Notes: a model not told the origin generated them from the letters alone. 64,000 bases of DNA from Clostridium culturomicium (GCF_000821305.1 NZ_CCXK01000017.1:994159-1058158); one strand, 5' to 3'. Positions 9,938 through 19,944 are shown, counted from the first letter of the stretch. Program-made: numbers and translations.

Positions 9938-10939
9938 CTAACCATTTTTAATCATTAATATCTTTGAAATTACCACTACATTAAATGCTGATAAATAACT
10001 TTTTCTTTTTAGTGCACTATCCATTAATTTATCTGTAATACACTTAACTTCTAAATGATGTTTGTCTACAACATTGCTTACCTTTGCAGTTATATTTCGT
10101 ATACGCTTCAAAGTATTCTTGAATCCTTTATCTTTCATTATCTTAACTTCATTATCTATACATTCCCAAAACCATCTTTTGATTTTATTATTGAGTATTT
10201 TCTTATCCTCAGTTGAATTAAAGCCTGCACTTTCAAAGGATTCCTCAATTAATTTTTGAAGTATAATATAGTTATCTACTAAATTTTCATGATATTTATT
10301 TGTAGCACTTCCCTCATCTGTTCTATCATAATGATAAAAAGCCTTATCTAAATAAATAAATTTCTTTGAATGTGATACCGCCTCAAGAAAAAATACCTGA
10401 TCTTCTCCTAATACTAAAGCTTCATTAAATTCAATAGCATTTTCATCTATAACATTTTTACTTATCAGCTTTGAACAGATAAGGCCTCCTCCACCAGAGA
10501 TAATTTCCTTCATGGCTCTATGCTTATCTATTGTTTCTGAAACCGCCCTAAAAAGCTTTAATATGTATTCATTTTGTCTCTCTTTAACGTAGGTATTAGA
10601 AAATACTATAGCATTTTCATCTGCATATTTTACAAGTTCTTTCACCATATTAATGTCAATATAGTCATCTGCATCCACAAACAGTAAGTAATCACCTGTA
10701 GCATTTTTTATTCCTAAATTTCTAGCTGAGGAAGCTCCACCATTACTCTTACTTATCAGCTTTATTCTTTTGTCTTTGATTCCTTCAACTAAGCAGAAAC
10801 TATTATCCTTTGAGCCATCGTCTACAACAACTATTTCTATATTACTCCAGCTTTGATTTATCAATGTATCCATACACTTTAATATTGTTTTTTCTGAATT
10901 ATACATAGGTACAATTATGCTGACTAAAGATACTTTCAT
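9938..10939 (-). CDS. Family 2 glycosyltransferase
   Basis: 333 aa. The N-terminal GT-A domain shows VSIIVPMYNSEKTILKCMDT, VVDDGSKDNSF, GGASSARNLGIKNATGDYLL and FVDADDYIDINMVKEL. LVLGEDQVFFLEA is the acceptor-side ED motif. SD AAGGAGGG precedes the ATG. It belongs to a trio of tandem GT2 genes and is followed after ten bases by the next. Exact specificity is unknown. Confidence 0.9.
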   Translation of the reverse strand: MKVSLVSIIVPMYNSEKTILKCMDTLINQSWSNIEIVVVDDGSKDNSFCLVEGIKDKRIKLISKSNGGASSARNLGIKNATGDYLLFVDADDYIDINMVKELVKYADENAIVFSNTYVKERQNEYILKLFRAVSETIDKHRAMKEIISGGGGLICSKLISKNVIDENAIEFNEALVLGEDQVFFLEAVSHSKKFIYLDKAFYHYDRTDEGSATNKYHENLVDNYIILQKLIEESFESAGFNSTEDKKILNNKIKRWFWECIDNEVKIMKDKGFKNTLKRIRNITAKVSNVVDKHHLEVKCITDKLMDSALKRKSYLSAFNVVVISKILMIKNG

Positions 10940-10963
10940 GGTCTTCCCTCCTTATCTTCTAAG

Positions 10964-11497
10964 CTATTTCCACGTAATATTTTCTTTTATTACCTTCGCT
11001 GGATTTCCACCAACACAGCAATTTGCTGGCACATCCTTAGTTACTACACTGCCAGCTGCTACAACAGCACCATCACCTATTGTCACCCCTTTTAGAATAG
11101 TTGCTCTACAACCTATCCATACATTATTTCCAATGATTACAGATGCCTTTTCTTCCCTCTTTGAATTAAACTCATGATAATCTCTGTCAAGGATACATAC
11201 ATCCCAAGATATTGCACAATCTCTTCCGATAGAAATACTCGTACCAACATGGATTTCTGTTCTATCTCCTATATTAGTTCCTTGCCCTATGATTAACTGA
11301 GCCTTATCTTCTGAAGTACCCTTTACACTTATCCTTACCTCTGGGTATAGGAAAACTCTTTTTTCAAAAGAAACTAGTCCATTATTCACTTCAATTCTTT
11401 GTTTTCCTCTAGCTAACACACTTCCAAAACTATTTTTAGTCTTCAAGGCTACTTTGCCTCCATTTATAAAATCTATTGCAGTTCTTACTATTTTCAT
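10964..11497 (-). CDS. Left-handed beta-helix acyltransferase (LacA/WbbJ-like O-acetyltransferase)
   Basis: 177 aa hexapeptide-repeat acyltransferase. Repeats such as [40 protein letters not shown] and [20 protein letters not shown] are clear, followed by the usual [11 protein letters not shown] end. The His in [10 protein letters not shown] is the expected catalytic site. These enzymes use acetyl-CoA to O-acetylate a sugar, here likely a residue of the exported glycan. It is preceded by the polysaccharide deacetylase, with a 15-nt gap. Confidence 0.9.
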   Translation of the reverse strand: MKIVRTAIDFINGGKVALKTKNSFGSVLARGKQRIEVNNGLVSFEKRVFLYPEVRISVKGTSEDKAQLIIGQGTNIGDRTEIHVGTSISIGRDCAISWDVCILDRDYHEFNSKREEKASVIIGNNVWIGCRATILKGVTIGDGAVVAAGSVVTKDVPANCCVGGNPAKVIKENITWK

Positions 11498-11512
11498 GCT
11501 CCTTTACCTCTT

Positions 11513-12532
11513 CTAATTCCACTTTGGAAGTAATTTTCTAAATGCCATAAAATGCTTAGCTCCTGATAACGTAAAATCTATCAAGTCTTTATCTGAGGTA
11601 TCTGCTAAGAACATTCTTGGCATAAAGTATTTGTTATATTGGAATTCTCCCTTTAATGGTCCGTTACTATAAGCAAAGGCTTCAGTAAACCCTGATTTTG
11701 CTATAAGCTCTATAACTGTTGGAGATATGTCCTCCTTGCTTCCATAAGGATAAGCAAATACATTAGTATTAAGGATATTTTCTCTTGCCTTCTTACATAT
11801 TTCTATATCTTCCTTAAGCTGCTCTTCATTCATCAAAGATAATCTTTTATGAGAAGCACTATGAGCTCCTATGTAATGTCCCTTTTCCTTCATTACTTTT
11901 AAGCTGCTTTTAGGAATTGTAGCAAATCTAAGCTTTAAAAACTTCTCCTTTGGACCTTTTATTGCTTTAAAGCTATAAACTTTTTCAAATTCTTCTTCGA
12001 CCTTCTCTTGGGTTACTCCTGAATTCAAAAGATCTGAAATCTTGTTCCATTGAAGCTTTCTACTTTCCTCATCCCTTAACTCTAAGGTTATATTTAACTC
12101 TTCTAATCTATATGCTCCTTCCTCCACGTAGCTTACCCAATACTGAAGCATGTCCATCAAAATAGGATTTCCCTTACTGATTAAGTCCTCCACACAAAAG
12201 AAGTATCCCTTCATGTTGTATCTATCCATTGCCTTACTGGCTATTTCATATTGGTTCAAATATCCATCATCAAAGGTTAATGTTATTGATTTTACATCCT
12301 CAATATCTGTAGATACCTTGAACCTTTTACGCATCATTTCAATCTGGGCTTTAAAGCTACTTTCCTTCATGGAATGGGAAAGATGAAGGGAATCATCGAA
12401 GAATTTATCTGGTATTACATTATGATAAGCAATGATTCGTTTTCTATTTCTATTAAAAAAGTAGCAGAGTCTTGTAAAGCCAGTGACCTTACTTATTCTT
12501 GCTACCTTTTTTAGTGTTCCTATATCTGCCAT
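11513..12532 (-). CDS. Polysaccharide deacetylase (NodB/CE4 type)
   Basis: 339 aa. The NodB core is visible: SITLTFDDGYLNQY gives the catalytic Asp and metal Asp, and YIGAHSASHKRLSLM supplies the HxxxH metal ligands. EDISPTVIELIAKSG ends the domain. The N-terminus IIAYHNVIPDKFF is typical of the subgroup found in capsule loci. No signal peptide is seen, so it is probably cytoplasmic, acting on a sugar or lipid-linked intermediate, unlike secreted CE4 enzymes. Confidence 0.85.
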   Translation of the reverse strand: MADIGTLKKVARISKVTGFTRLCYFFNRNRKRIIAYHNVIPDKFFDDSLHLSHSMKESSFKAQIEMMRKRFKVSTDIEDVKSITLTFDDGYLNQYEIASKAMDRYNMKGYFFCVEDLISKGNPILMDMLQYWVSYVEEGAYRLEELNITLELRDEESRKLQWNKISDLLNSGVTQEKVEEEFEKVYSFKAIKGPKEKFLKLRFATIPKSSLKVMKEKGHYIGAHSASHKRLSLMNEEQLKEDIEICKKARENILNTNVFAYPYGSKEDISPTVIELIAKSGFTEAFAYSNGPLKGEFQYNKYFMPRMFLADTSDKDLIDFTLSGAKHFMAFRKLLPKWN

Positions 12533-12562
12533 TAAATCTGCCCTCTTTCTTCCACAAATATT

Positions 12563-13504
12563 CTATGAAACCGATGTTATATATTTAAAACCTGAAGCTA
12601 TTCCCTTAATAGATGCCTTAAAGGTTGTAAAATCTCTGCTTGCAGCCAGCTTTATTATAAAATATGCTGTAATGGAAATACTCCAATACCCTATGGCTAA
12701 AGCTGCAATAATCTTTTTAAAAATATTTTTTCTTTCTTTAAAAATAAATCTATGCCAAAATATAATATGATTTAATGTTGTAGCATATGCTGCTTTAATA
12801 TTTCTATTGTTTTCACTAGAGCCTGTATCAAGATGTTCAATTTCAATATTTTCTACACCTACAGCTTCATAATGTTTTAAAAAAGCTTTATATATTAAAA
12901 CTGCATCTTCTCTTAATGGATATGAAGATTTTTCTACCCATAGCTCATCTCTCAAATTTATATTTATAAGAGCTTGTCTTTCTCCAAATACACACATCCC
13001 TGGAGCGCTTTCACTATAAAGCCATCCATCAGTATTTGAATAATTTCTATTATACATATATCCTCCTGAAGGAAGAATTTTAACATACTTACTTTTATCA
13101 TTAAGACTAGGTATAGCTGAAAGAGTTAAAGCACTAACAGCCCACTTTATTCCCTTCTGTGGTAACAGCTCCTCATATATTGGGAAAGATAATGCTGATT
13201 TTCCTTCCAGCACTGGTTTAGAAAGCTTTTCTATCATTGCTGGCTCAAACTCAACATCATCATCCAGAAGTAAAACATATTCAGCTGAAGCTTTTTCATA
13301 GCCAATAATTCTTTGTAGAAGCATACCTTTTTCACTAAAAACTATAGTTGAGCCTTCTATTTTATCCTTTGGAAGTTCATATCCCTTCGGAATTACTATT
13401 AATACTTCTTTAGGTTTTATAGATAAATTATTTATGCTATTTGCTAGCTTTTTATAATTTTCTCCACCTCTTCCTAAGGTTCTGATACATATAGAATATT
13501 CCAT
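12563..13504 (-). CDS. Family 2 glycosyltransferase with C-terminal membrane segments
   Basis: About 313 aa. MEYSICIRTLGRGGENYKKL opens a GT-A domain and EYVLLLDDDVEFEPAMIEKL holds the DXD motif. The start at 13504 has GGAGG five bases upstream, while the longer frame from 13516 would overlap that site. The C-terminal part carries hydrophobic stretches (IIAALAIGYWSISITAYFII), suggesting membrane anchoring near the lipid carrier. It differs from the soluble tandem GT2 set and resembles rhamnosyl-type GT2 enzymes in layout. Donor unknown. Confidence 0.85.
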   Translation of the reverse strand: MEYSICIRTLGRGGENYKKLANSINNLSIKPKEVLIVIPKGYELPKDKIEGSTIVFSEKGMLLQRIIGYEKASAEYVLLLDDDVEFEPAMIEKLSKPVLEGKSALSFPIYEELLPQKGIKWAVSALTLSAIPSLNDKSKYVKILPSGGYMYNRNYSNTDGWLYSESAPGMCVFGERQALININLRDELWVEKSSYPLREDAVLIYKAFLKHYEAVGVENIEIEHLDTGSSENNRNIKAAYATTLNHIIFWHRFIFKERKNIFKKIIAALAIGYWSISITAYFIIKLAASRDFTTFKASIKGIASGFKYITSVS

Positions 13505-13539
13505 ATCTTCCTCCATTTATTTTATATTATGTTATTATT

Positions 13540-14727
13540 TTACATTAAACTGTAAATTTTTTCAATACCTTTCTCGTTATTAAGAACCAATTCAGTACAA
13601 TTTTTCTCTAACCTTCCCCTTAATTCTTCATTAACATATAATTTTTCTATTGCTCCTACCAATCCATTAATACTCATATCTGTAATTATCCCATCGAATC
13701 CATCTTCAATTTGACTGTAAGATGTTTCGTAATTGGTAACTATTATAGGTTTACCCAAAATTTTTGCCTCTTGAATTGTAACAGCTTTTCCTTCATACCT
13801 TGATGGTTGAACATACAAGTTACATGCTTTTAAATAAGGATACGGATTAACTTTCTTACCTAGCAGAAGAAAATCCTCCTCTAATTTATATTGATTAATA
13901 AGTAATTTAATCTTTTTTTCATCAGGTCCAAAACCAACTATGTACCATTTTATATTCGTGTATCCCTTCCTTCTTAATTCTCTTAAAGCTTGAACTGCCC
14001 AATCAAACCCTTTTTGATGGCAAATTCGGCCAATAGATAAAATATTAAATGTATTTCTATCCATTTCATTTATTGGTTCTTCAGCTCTTCTTTTAATAAA
14101 GTCTGGTGAAATGATATTATCCATTCTAACTACCTTATCAGATAAAGAGGGATATTGTTTTAAAAATGTTTTAGTGCAATCATCTGATATTGAAATAATA
14201 TAATCTAATTTTCTCCACATTTTTAAATCTATTTTTTTATTAACGCTTATTGTAGAGTAATCTGTATGAATCCACCCTATCTTGGTTTTAGCTTTAACTT
14301 TTGAAATAATAAAGTCATGGGGCCATGCATATCCAATCGCTACGTCATAAACCTTATCTAAACTTTTCAAATATGAATGAGTTAATTTATACATAAGCTG
14401 TGTTTGATAATATCCTAAATCAGCTTGATTTGTAATTACTTTCACTAATTTTGTTATAACATTAGCAGTAATTCTTCCAAAGGCCATAGAAAAATATCCA
14501 TTTCTAACAACTTCTTTAACAGGAATTCCAAAAGTTTTACATCTATCACATGAATCAATTAAATTAACATGCTCATCAACTAAGTCTAATAACTCCCCAT
14601 GCTTGCTGTATAGCATAAGATCCACATCATATTTGTCGTAATCAAAGCTTTTTAACATACAAATTAAGCTTCTTTCAATACCACCGATTTCAAGACTATC
14701 TGCTACTATCAAAACTCTTTTTTTCAT
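13540..14727 (-). CDS. Family 4 glycosyltransferase
   Basis: About 395 aa. RVLIVADSLEIGGIERSLIC is the N-terminal GT-B opening. NILSIGRICHQKGFDWAVQA and RYEGKAVTIQEAKILGKPII carry the donor-site E-x7-E. The chosen ATG at 14727 has GGTGG eight bases upstream. An alternative GTG at 14739 would overlap the preceding gene. The sequence is similar in design to the GT4 gene further downstream (5475-6602). Confidence 0.88.
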   Translation of the reverse strand: MKKRVLIVADSLEIGGIERSLICMLKSFDYDKYDVDLMLYSKHGELLDLVDEHVNLIDSCDRCKTFGIPVKEVVRNGYFSMAFGRITANVITKLVKVITNQADLGYYQTQLMYKLTHSYLKSLDKVYDVAIGYAWPHDFIISKVKAKTKIGWIHTDYSTISVNKKIDLKMWRKLDYIISISDDCTKTFLKQYPSLSDKVVRMDNIISPDFIKRRAEEPINEMDRNTFNILSIGRICHQKGFDWAVQALRELRRKGYTNIKWYIVGFGPDEKKIKLLINQYKLEEDFLLLGKKVNPYPYLKACNLYVQPSRYEGKAVTIQEAKILGKPIIVTNYETSYSQIEDGFDGIITDMSINGLVGAIEKLYVNEELRGRLEKNCTELVLNNEKGIEKIYSLM

Positions 14728-14728
14728 G

Positions 14729-15466
14729 CTATAATCCACCCTTTAAATTTCTTAATCTATTCATATTTGCTCTACCTATAATGCTTACAATACACTTTTT
14801 AATACTCTGCTTTAATCTAACACTATAAGGCAGCCAGCTCTTATAAAAGTAATGGATAGCAACCGTATCTTTCGTACTAGTATCAACACAGTTTATATAA
14901 TCATAGGGTGAAAAATACTCTTGAGGATATACGGTTCCTAATCCTTCAATGGTCTGTTTACTTCCATCCATCTTAAAACCAAGAACACCTAATATTTCCG
15001 AAACTGCCCTCACATTAGTGAGTGCTATGCCTTGTCCATTTTCTATTTTAAACTTTTTATCCTCATAGGAATCTAAAAACATTTTGATAATCTCATTATC
15101 TTTAGCTGCGCCAATGGTGCTTGTTGCAACAAAGTTCTTTTCTTCAAATCCCCAGAAGGAGTCCTCATATAAAAATTCATCAAAGGATTTTAGTGTTTTC
15201 ACATCCGTGTCTAAATAAATACCACCATACTTATTTAGTGCATAAACTCTAACATAATCACTAACAAAAGCATATTTCTTTGCCTCATAAGCATCTCTTA
15301 CAAAGTCATTACAATTTATATCAAAGTTATCCTCATTCCACTCCTTAATTTCATAATCTGGCATAATAGCCTTCCAGCTTTCAATACACGCTTTAACTAT
15401 CTTTGGTTTTTCTCCTCTTCCAAACCAGCAATAATGAATAATTTTAGGAATTTTATTATTTTCCAT
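14729..15466 (-). CDS. Family 32-type glycosyltransferase (DXD sugar-binding)
   Basis: 245 aa. IPKIIHYCWFGRGEKPKIVK is the standard N-terminus of GT32/capsular mannosyl- or galactosyltransferase-like proteins. YALNKYGGIYLDTDVKTLKS holds the DXD motif, and TSTIGAAKDNEIIK and VAIHYFYKSW are also family features. SD AAGGAGG precedes the ATG. The downstream GT4 start follows immediately, consistent with translational coupling. Confidence 0.87.
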   Translation of the reverse strand: MENNKIPKIIHYCWFGRGEKPKIVKACIESWKAIMPDYEIKEWNEDNFDINCNDFVRDAYEAKKYAFVSDYVRVYALNKYGGIYLDTDVKTLKSFDEFLYEDSFWGFEEKNFVATSTIGAAKDNEIIKMFLDSYEDKKFKIENGQGIALTNVRAVSEILGVLGFKMDGSKQTIEGLGTVYPQEYFSPYDYINCVDTSTKDTVAIHYFYKSWLPYSVRLKQSIKKCIVSIIGRANMNRLRNLKGGL

Positions 15467-15493
15467 AGTATCCTCCTTAAAGCTATCTATAAT

Positions 15494-16570
15494 CTAGAAT
15501 AATTGTAAATTATAATTGTATGGAGATATCCAAGCTTCTCTACTTCTTAAGAGTAAAAGTGAATATCCAAGGTATGCAACCATTATTAATGCTGTCATAA
15601 ATTTATTTGTTTTCTCCTCAAACATAGAGCATAGCTTTGGTAGTAATAATAGGTAGTATCCATCAAAATACATACACATCCTTGCAAAGAATACCTGCTT
15701 ACTAGCAAGAATCATAAATATAGACCCTAAATAGCATAAATTCACAACTATATCTACATTTTCTCCAAATACCTTTCTTGCTCTATCCTTATACATAAAA
15801 ATCAGAACTACTGGTGCCATCCAAACTATAATTCTAATTGGATTTGCTCCACTACCATCTAAAAATATCTCCTTATAATATGCAAACCTAGTATCCTTTA
15901 AAAGTTCAAATAATATTTCGATAAATTCTCCATAGAAAAGCATTGCCATTATTGCAAAGAAAAATATTCCTATGTTCCATACACTATCAATTCTTTTTCT
16001 CGCAATAAAATACACTGGTATCATAAAAATTACAGTGCTATGAAAGGTAAAGGCTGCTCCAACATATATTAAGTACTTTTTAAAATTCCCTTCAACTAAG
16101 GCTCGATACCCTAGCATTACTATTACAGAGGCTATATATTGTCTTACTCCATTCATAGTTAAGTAAAACATAAAGGTTGTTATATAAAAGTAAAGCGATA
16201 GAAACATATTATCTGTATTTTTGATTAAAAAAGTAATTACACATACATTTACAATTATTGAGGTTATCATAAAAAACAGTTGTGGATTTTCTGTGATTGC
16301 CCTTGAAATATTAAGAAGAATTGCAAAACCGGCTTCATTGAAGATTCCATCAAAAGAGTTATCGTAATAAATTATGTACTCACTATATTGAGTGAAGTCT
16401 GTCCCAACTTTATATCTAAACCCCGATACTAGTATCAAAGATAACGCAGCTACAATTATAAATATAATTTTATATTTATACCTATTCTTTTCTTCATCAA
16501 ACCTCTTAGTAACCTCCGCCATATACCCACATACTGATACCACTACTAAGTTCAACATGTATATTGCCAT
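15494..16570 (-). CDS. EpsG-family polysaccharide polymerase (Wzy-like)
   Basis: 358 aa multi-pass membrane protein with roughly nine to ten hydrophobic segments. The EpsG-type signature SGFRYKVGTDFTQYSEY lies after the first membrane helices, and NGVRQYIASVIVMLGYRAL after the central ones. EpsG/Wzy proteins join lipid-linked repeat units outside the membrane. SD GGAGG lies six bases before the ATG. A polymerase of this type normally works with a Wzx flippase, but none is seen in the window. Confidence 0.85.
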   Translation of the reverse strand: MAIYMLNLVVVSVCGYMAEVTKRFDEEKNRYKYKIIFIIVAALSLILVSGFRYKVGTDFTQYSEYIIYYDNSFDGIFNEAGFAILLNISRAITENPQLFFMITSIIVNVCVITFLIKNTDNMFLSLYFYITTFMFYLTMNGVRQYIASVIVMLGYRALVEGNFKKYLIYVGAAFTFHSTVIFMIPVYFIARKRIDSVWNIGIFFFAIMAMLFYGEFIEILFELLKDTRFAYYKEIFLDGSGANPIRIIVWMAPVVLIFMYKDRARKVFGENVDIVVNLCYLGSIFMILASKQVFFARMCMYFDGYYLLLLPKLCSMFEEKTNKFMTALIMVAYLGYSLLLLRSREAWISPYNYNLQLF

Positions 16571-16608
16571 CCTTATCCTCCTTCCTAATGTTCCTTAAGC
16601 TCCTTAGC

Positions 16609-17412
16609 TTACTTCCACATTTTTCTCTTCTGATACTCCATCATTAACTTACTGGGAACAACGGCTGCTATCATTGGCTTTACAATATATTTATTATCCG
16701 TAAACCCCAGCCCCAAGAGTTTTCTTCCTTCATACATGGTTTTAATTTCATTTACTCTTCTTTTTGTACTTTTTCTTTTATAACAGTTTCTGTCTTCCCT
16801 TACTTTATATAAAGGCTCTTGCAGGTTAATACCTTTATAACCTTTATGGAAAAATCTAAACCATAAGTCATAATCTTCTACCCCTCTGGCTTCTTTATTT
16901 TCAGAGTAACCCTGCAAGGCTTTAATCACTTGAGCTTTCATCATTATTGTTGCATGGCAGAAGGTTGTACCCCTCATTAGGTCTCTGCCAACTGGAGCTT
17001 CCTTTAATTTTCTTATTCCATGAACTCCATTTTCATCAAAGCATTCCATTGCAGTTCCAACTAAGTCGATATCTTTATTCTTCTTCAAAAATTTAACTTG
17101 AATTTCTAGTTTATTTTTATCACAAAGATCATCTCCATCATGTCTTGCAATGTATTTACCTGTTGCTTCCTTTAAACATCTATTTAAGGTTGGGCCAAGG
17201 GTTAAGTTTTCTTCATTTCTCAAAAACTTTATTTTATCTGGAAAATTAATAGAGTAATCCAAGGCTATTGCTGCTGTGTTATCCCTTGAACAGTCATCAC
17301 ATATTATCAATTCCCAATTCGTATAGCTTTGTCTTATAATTGATTCAATACTTTCAATTAAAGTATCTTCACAGTTATATACTCCCATCAGTATAGAAAC
17401 CTTCGGCTCCAT
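16609..17412 (-). CDS. Family 2 glycosyltransferase
   Basis: 267 aa. KVSILMGVYNCEDTLIESIE, ICDDCSRDNTAAIAL and IARHDGDDLCDKNKLEIQVK (DXD-like) define the GT-A domain. VEDYDLWFRFFHKG is the catalytic-side ED/W motif. The short length and the 'HDGDD' form resemble galactosyl- or rhamnosyltransferases of capsule loci. SD AGGAGG precedes the ATG. It lies between the polymerase and a GT4 gene. Confidence 0.88.
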   Translation of the reverse strand: MEPKVSILMGVYNCEDTLIESIESIIRQSYTNWELIICDDCSRDNTAAIALDYSINFPDKIKFLRNEENLTLGPTLNRCLKEATGKYIARHDGDDLCDKNKLEIQVKFLKKNKDIDLVGTAMECFDENGVHGIRKLKEAPVGRDLMRGTTFCHATIMMKAQVIKALQGYSENKEARGVEDYDLWFRFFHKGYKGINLQEPLYKVREDRNCYKRKSTKRRVNEIKTMYEGRKLLGLGFTDNKYIVKPMIAAVVPSKLMMEYQKRKMWK

Positions 17413-17424
17413 CTCCCCATCCTC

Positions 17425-18534
17425 CTAATAAAAATTTATTACTTCCTGTAATACCTTGTCTAAATAAAACTCCTTTACCTTTTCTTTAGATTTCTCTCCA
17501 AACCTATTCTGCATCTCCTGATCCCCATAGATTTTTTCTAGATACTCTGCTAGGTGCTTGTAGTCATCAACCTCAACTAAAAAGCCGTTAGCGCCATCTT
17601 CTATGAGTTCCTTAGGCCCTCTTGTATTTGTTGCTATAATTGGTTTTCCAGCAATCATTCCTTCTAAAAGGCATTTTCCAAGGCCTTCCCTATGAGAGAA
17701 TAGACCTACACAATCACTGCAGTATAAAAGCTGAGTAATATCTCTTCTAAAGCCAATAAACTTTACATTTTCCTCTAATTTCATATACTTTACAACTCTT
17801 TTTAGCTCTTTTTCCTTTGGCCCTTTGCCTGCACATATGAGCTTAATTCTTGGACACTTCTCCTTTAGTTCATCAATGGCTTTTATTATCTGCATATGGT
17901 TTTTATTTTTGTTCAGCTCTGCCAAAACTAAGATTGCGAAGTCGTCCTTCTTAAGTCCTAAGCTTTTTCTATATCGATTTCTATTGAAATTTTCAATTTC
18001 ATAACTTTCTTCTTTAATACCTACACCAGGCATTTTATAAACTTGTCCATTATTTCTCAAATTAAATTTCTTTCCTCTCATCATGTCTTCATCATTTATT
18101 GTTACTAGAGTGTCTGTCCATCTTGCTGCTAATTTCTCTAGCGGATAATATAAAGCCCAGTTTATTAGTGGTGCTCCATCATAAAAGTGGAACCCATGGG
18201 CTGTGTAAATCATTTTAACACTTTTACTTCTTAATGCCATCCGCGTTACAAAGGATGCAACTGGTGTATGAACATGAACTATGTCATAATTATTCTCTTC
18301 TTGAAGCCTTTTAATTTCTCTATAGGCTTCTATGTTCTTTGGATGTAGAGGATTCCTTGAAAAGTTTATTTTATAATGAATTATTTCCATTTTTTCAAAG
18401 GTTTTATCTAAGGGTACATCAATATTGGAAGCAATATCAACTTGAAAGCCGTGGTTTATTAAATGCCTAATATGTGGTATTAAAAAAGTGTTTAAGGTTA
18501 AACTAACCGTAGTTACATACAATATCCTTTTCAA
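17425..18534 (-). CDS. Family 4 glycosyltransferase (EpsD-like)
   Basis: 369 aa GT-B enzyme. N-terminal MKRILYVTTVSLTLNTFLIP and VHVHTPVASFVTRMALRSK match the EpsD/CapM-like subgroup. FHFYDGAPLINWALYYPLEK is also typical. The donor domain carries HREGLGKCLLEGMIAGKPII. The start is TTG with a good SD (GGAAGG), and it overlaps the end of the upstream acyltransferase gene by 32 nt, indicating tight coupling. Position early in the operon suggests it adds one of the first sugars. Confidence 0.88.
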   Translation of the reverse strand: MKRILYVTTVSLTLNTFLIPHIRHLINHGFQVDIASNIDVPLDKTFEKMEIIHYKINFSRNPLHPKNIEAYREIKRLQEENNYDIVHVHTPVASFVTRMALRSKSVKMIYTAHGFHFYDGAPLINWALYYPLEKLAARWTDTLVTINDEDMMRGKKFNLRNNGQVYKMPGVGIKEESYEIENFNRNRYRKSLGLKKDDFAILVLAELNKNKNHMQIIKAIDELKEKCPRIKLICAGKGPKEKELKRVVKYMKLEENVKFIGFRRDITQLLYCSDCVGLFSHREGLGKCLLEGMIAGKPIIATNTRGPKELIEDGANGFLVEVDDYKHLAEYLEKIYGDQEMQNRFGEKSKEKVKEFYLDKVLQEVINFY

Positions 18535-19177
18535 ATAAATCCTTCCTTTCTAAAACCTTTGCTGGCACTCCCACTGCTGTACAGTTTTCAGGTATATTTG
18601 TTACTACTACTGCTCCAGCTCCTATGGTGGCTCCTTGTCCAACCTTTAAATTTTGAATGATGGTTGCTCCTGAACCCACAAGTACTCCTTCTCCAATGAC
18701 ATCTGCCCCTGATACATTTACATTCCACAAAAGTGACACATAATCCTTAATTATTGAGTCGTGTCCAATGCCACATTTAGGGCTTATGATTACCTGGGAG
18801 CCGATTCTTATATCTGTGGTTAAAATTACACCTTCATATATAATGGTGCCTTCTCCCACAGTCATAAAGTCATGGACAAGAACCCTTGGATGAATTATGG
18901 TTGCAAATTTAAAGCGTCTCCCCAGTTTTTCAACAAAGCTTTTCTTCACCTTATAATTTGCAATAGCAATTACCACATAAGTTTCTTCACTTAAGGTCAT
19001 TAAATACTTGGAATCCCCTATAACCTTCTGTCCATCAATAATCTTACCGAGATTGTTTGGATTATCATCAATAAAGCCAAGGATATTCCAGGTGGGCTTT
19101 AAACTATTAATTTGTTCAATTATCAAAGATACTTCACGTCCAACTCCGCCTGCTCCAATGATTACTATATCCTTCAC
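18503..19177 (-). CDS. Sugar N-/O-acyltransferase (PglD/NeuD/EpsM type)
   Basis: 224 aa. An N-terminal Rossmann-like domain (IVIIGAGGVGREVSLII, residues 3-19) precedes left-handed beta-helix repeats (about 95-215) with IGHDSIIKDYVSLLWNVNVS, GAGAVVVTNIPENC and a VGVPAKVLE end. In the bacillosamine route PglD acetylates the C4 amino group made by the aminotransferase PglE. The dehydratase, aminotransferase and this gene together make that assignment likely (inference). The start is GTG. The stop lies inside the next gene. Confidence 0.85.
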   Translation of the reverse strand: MKDIVIIGAGGVGREVSLIIEQINSLKPTWNILGFIDDNPNNLGKIIDGQKVIGDSKYLMTLSEETYVVIAIANYKVKKSFVEKLGRRFKFATIIHPRVLVHDFMTVGEGTIIYEGVILTTDIRIGSQVIISPKCGIGHDSIIKDYVSLLWNVNVSGADVIGEGVLVGSGATIIQNLKVGQGATIGAGAVVVTNIPENCTAVGVPAKVLERKDLFEKDIVCNYG

Positions 19178-19230
19178 TCCGCTTCACCCCATTACCATAC
19201 TTCAAAAATTAATTTGTAAAATATAAGGCT

Positions 19231-19944
19231 TTATCTTCTTCTTTTCTTTCTTTTACGTTTAAACAGCCCCAAGGAAAATTTCTTTTTTTCCTCTTCTTCG
19301 TAATAGTAATAATAGGTATCCTTTCTATCGGTGTCTAAATCATTAATAATGGAGCCAATCACATTTGCTCCAACCTTAATCAGTTCTTCGTAAGCTCTAT
19401 GTATTACATTTGCTTTAGTTTTACCGCTTCTTACCACCATCAAGGTTGCATCTGCCTTTGCTGCCAGAATCCTAGAGTCCGTCACTGCCATTATTGGAGG
19501 TGTATCAATTATCACATAATCATAATTCAGCTTTAGAAGCTTTAAAAAGTTTTCCAGCTTTCTTGATCCAATTATCTCTGCTGGATTTGGAGGTATCTCT
19601 CCTGCTGAAATGAAATGAAGACTTTCGTCAATGACCTTAACCACATCCCTGAATTCCTTTTCTCCAACTAAGTAATCTGTAAGTCCGTTTGAGTTTGTAA
19701 CATTAAATCTTTTATGCATGGAGGGCTTTCTCAAATCGCAGTCCACAATTACCACCCTACTGCCATTATCACTTAAGGTTGCTGCCAGGTTTCCTGAAAT
19801 TGTTGACTTTCCTTCTGATGCCTCTGCGGCTGTAATCACAATGGTCTTTATATCTGTATCAACTCCTGAATATTTAAGCTTCGTTCTTAAAATCCTGTAC
19901 GCCTCCGCTGATATAGATTTTGGCATCTTTTTGACAACTAGCAT
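19231..19944 (-). CDS. Bacterial tyrosine kinase, CpsD/YwqD type
   Basis: 237 aa cytoplasmic BY-kinase. It has Walker A EASEGKSTISGNLA, Walker A' VVIVDCDLRKPSMHKRF and Walker B YVIIDTPPIMAVTDSRI. The C-terminus has five consecutive Tyr followed by Glu/Lys, the autophosphorylation cluster of CpsD kinases, and then an unusually basic tail (KRKRKKRRR). It works with the adjacent membrane modulator. Phosphorylation of the Tyr cluster regulates polymer length in related systems. SD AAAGGAGGAG precedes the ATG, which lies inside the upstream gene (71-nt overlap). Confidence 0.92.
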   Translation of the reverse strand: MLVVKKMPKSISAEAYRILRTKLKYSGVDTDIKTIVITAAEASEGKSTISGNLAATLSDNGSRVVIVDCDLRKPSMHKRFNVTNSNGLTDYLVGEKEFRDVVKVIDESLHFISAGEIPPNPAEIIGSRKLENFLKLLKLNYDYVIIDTPPIMAVTDSRILAAKADATLMVVRSGKTKANVIHRAYEELIKVGANVIGSIINDLDTDRKDTYYYYYEEEEKKKFSLGLFKRKRKKRRR

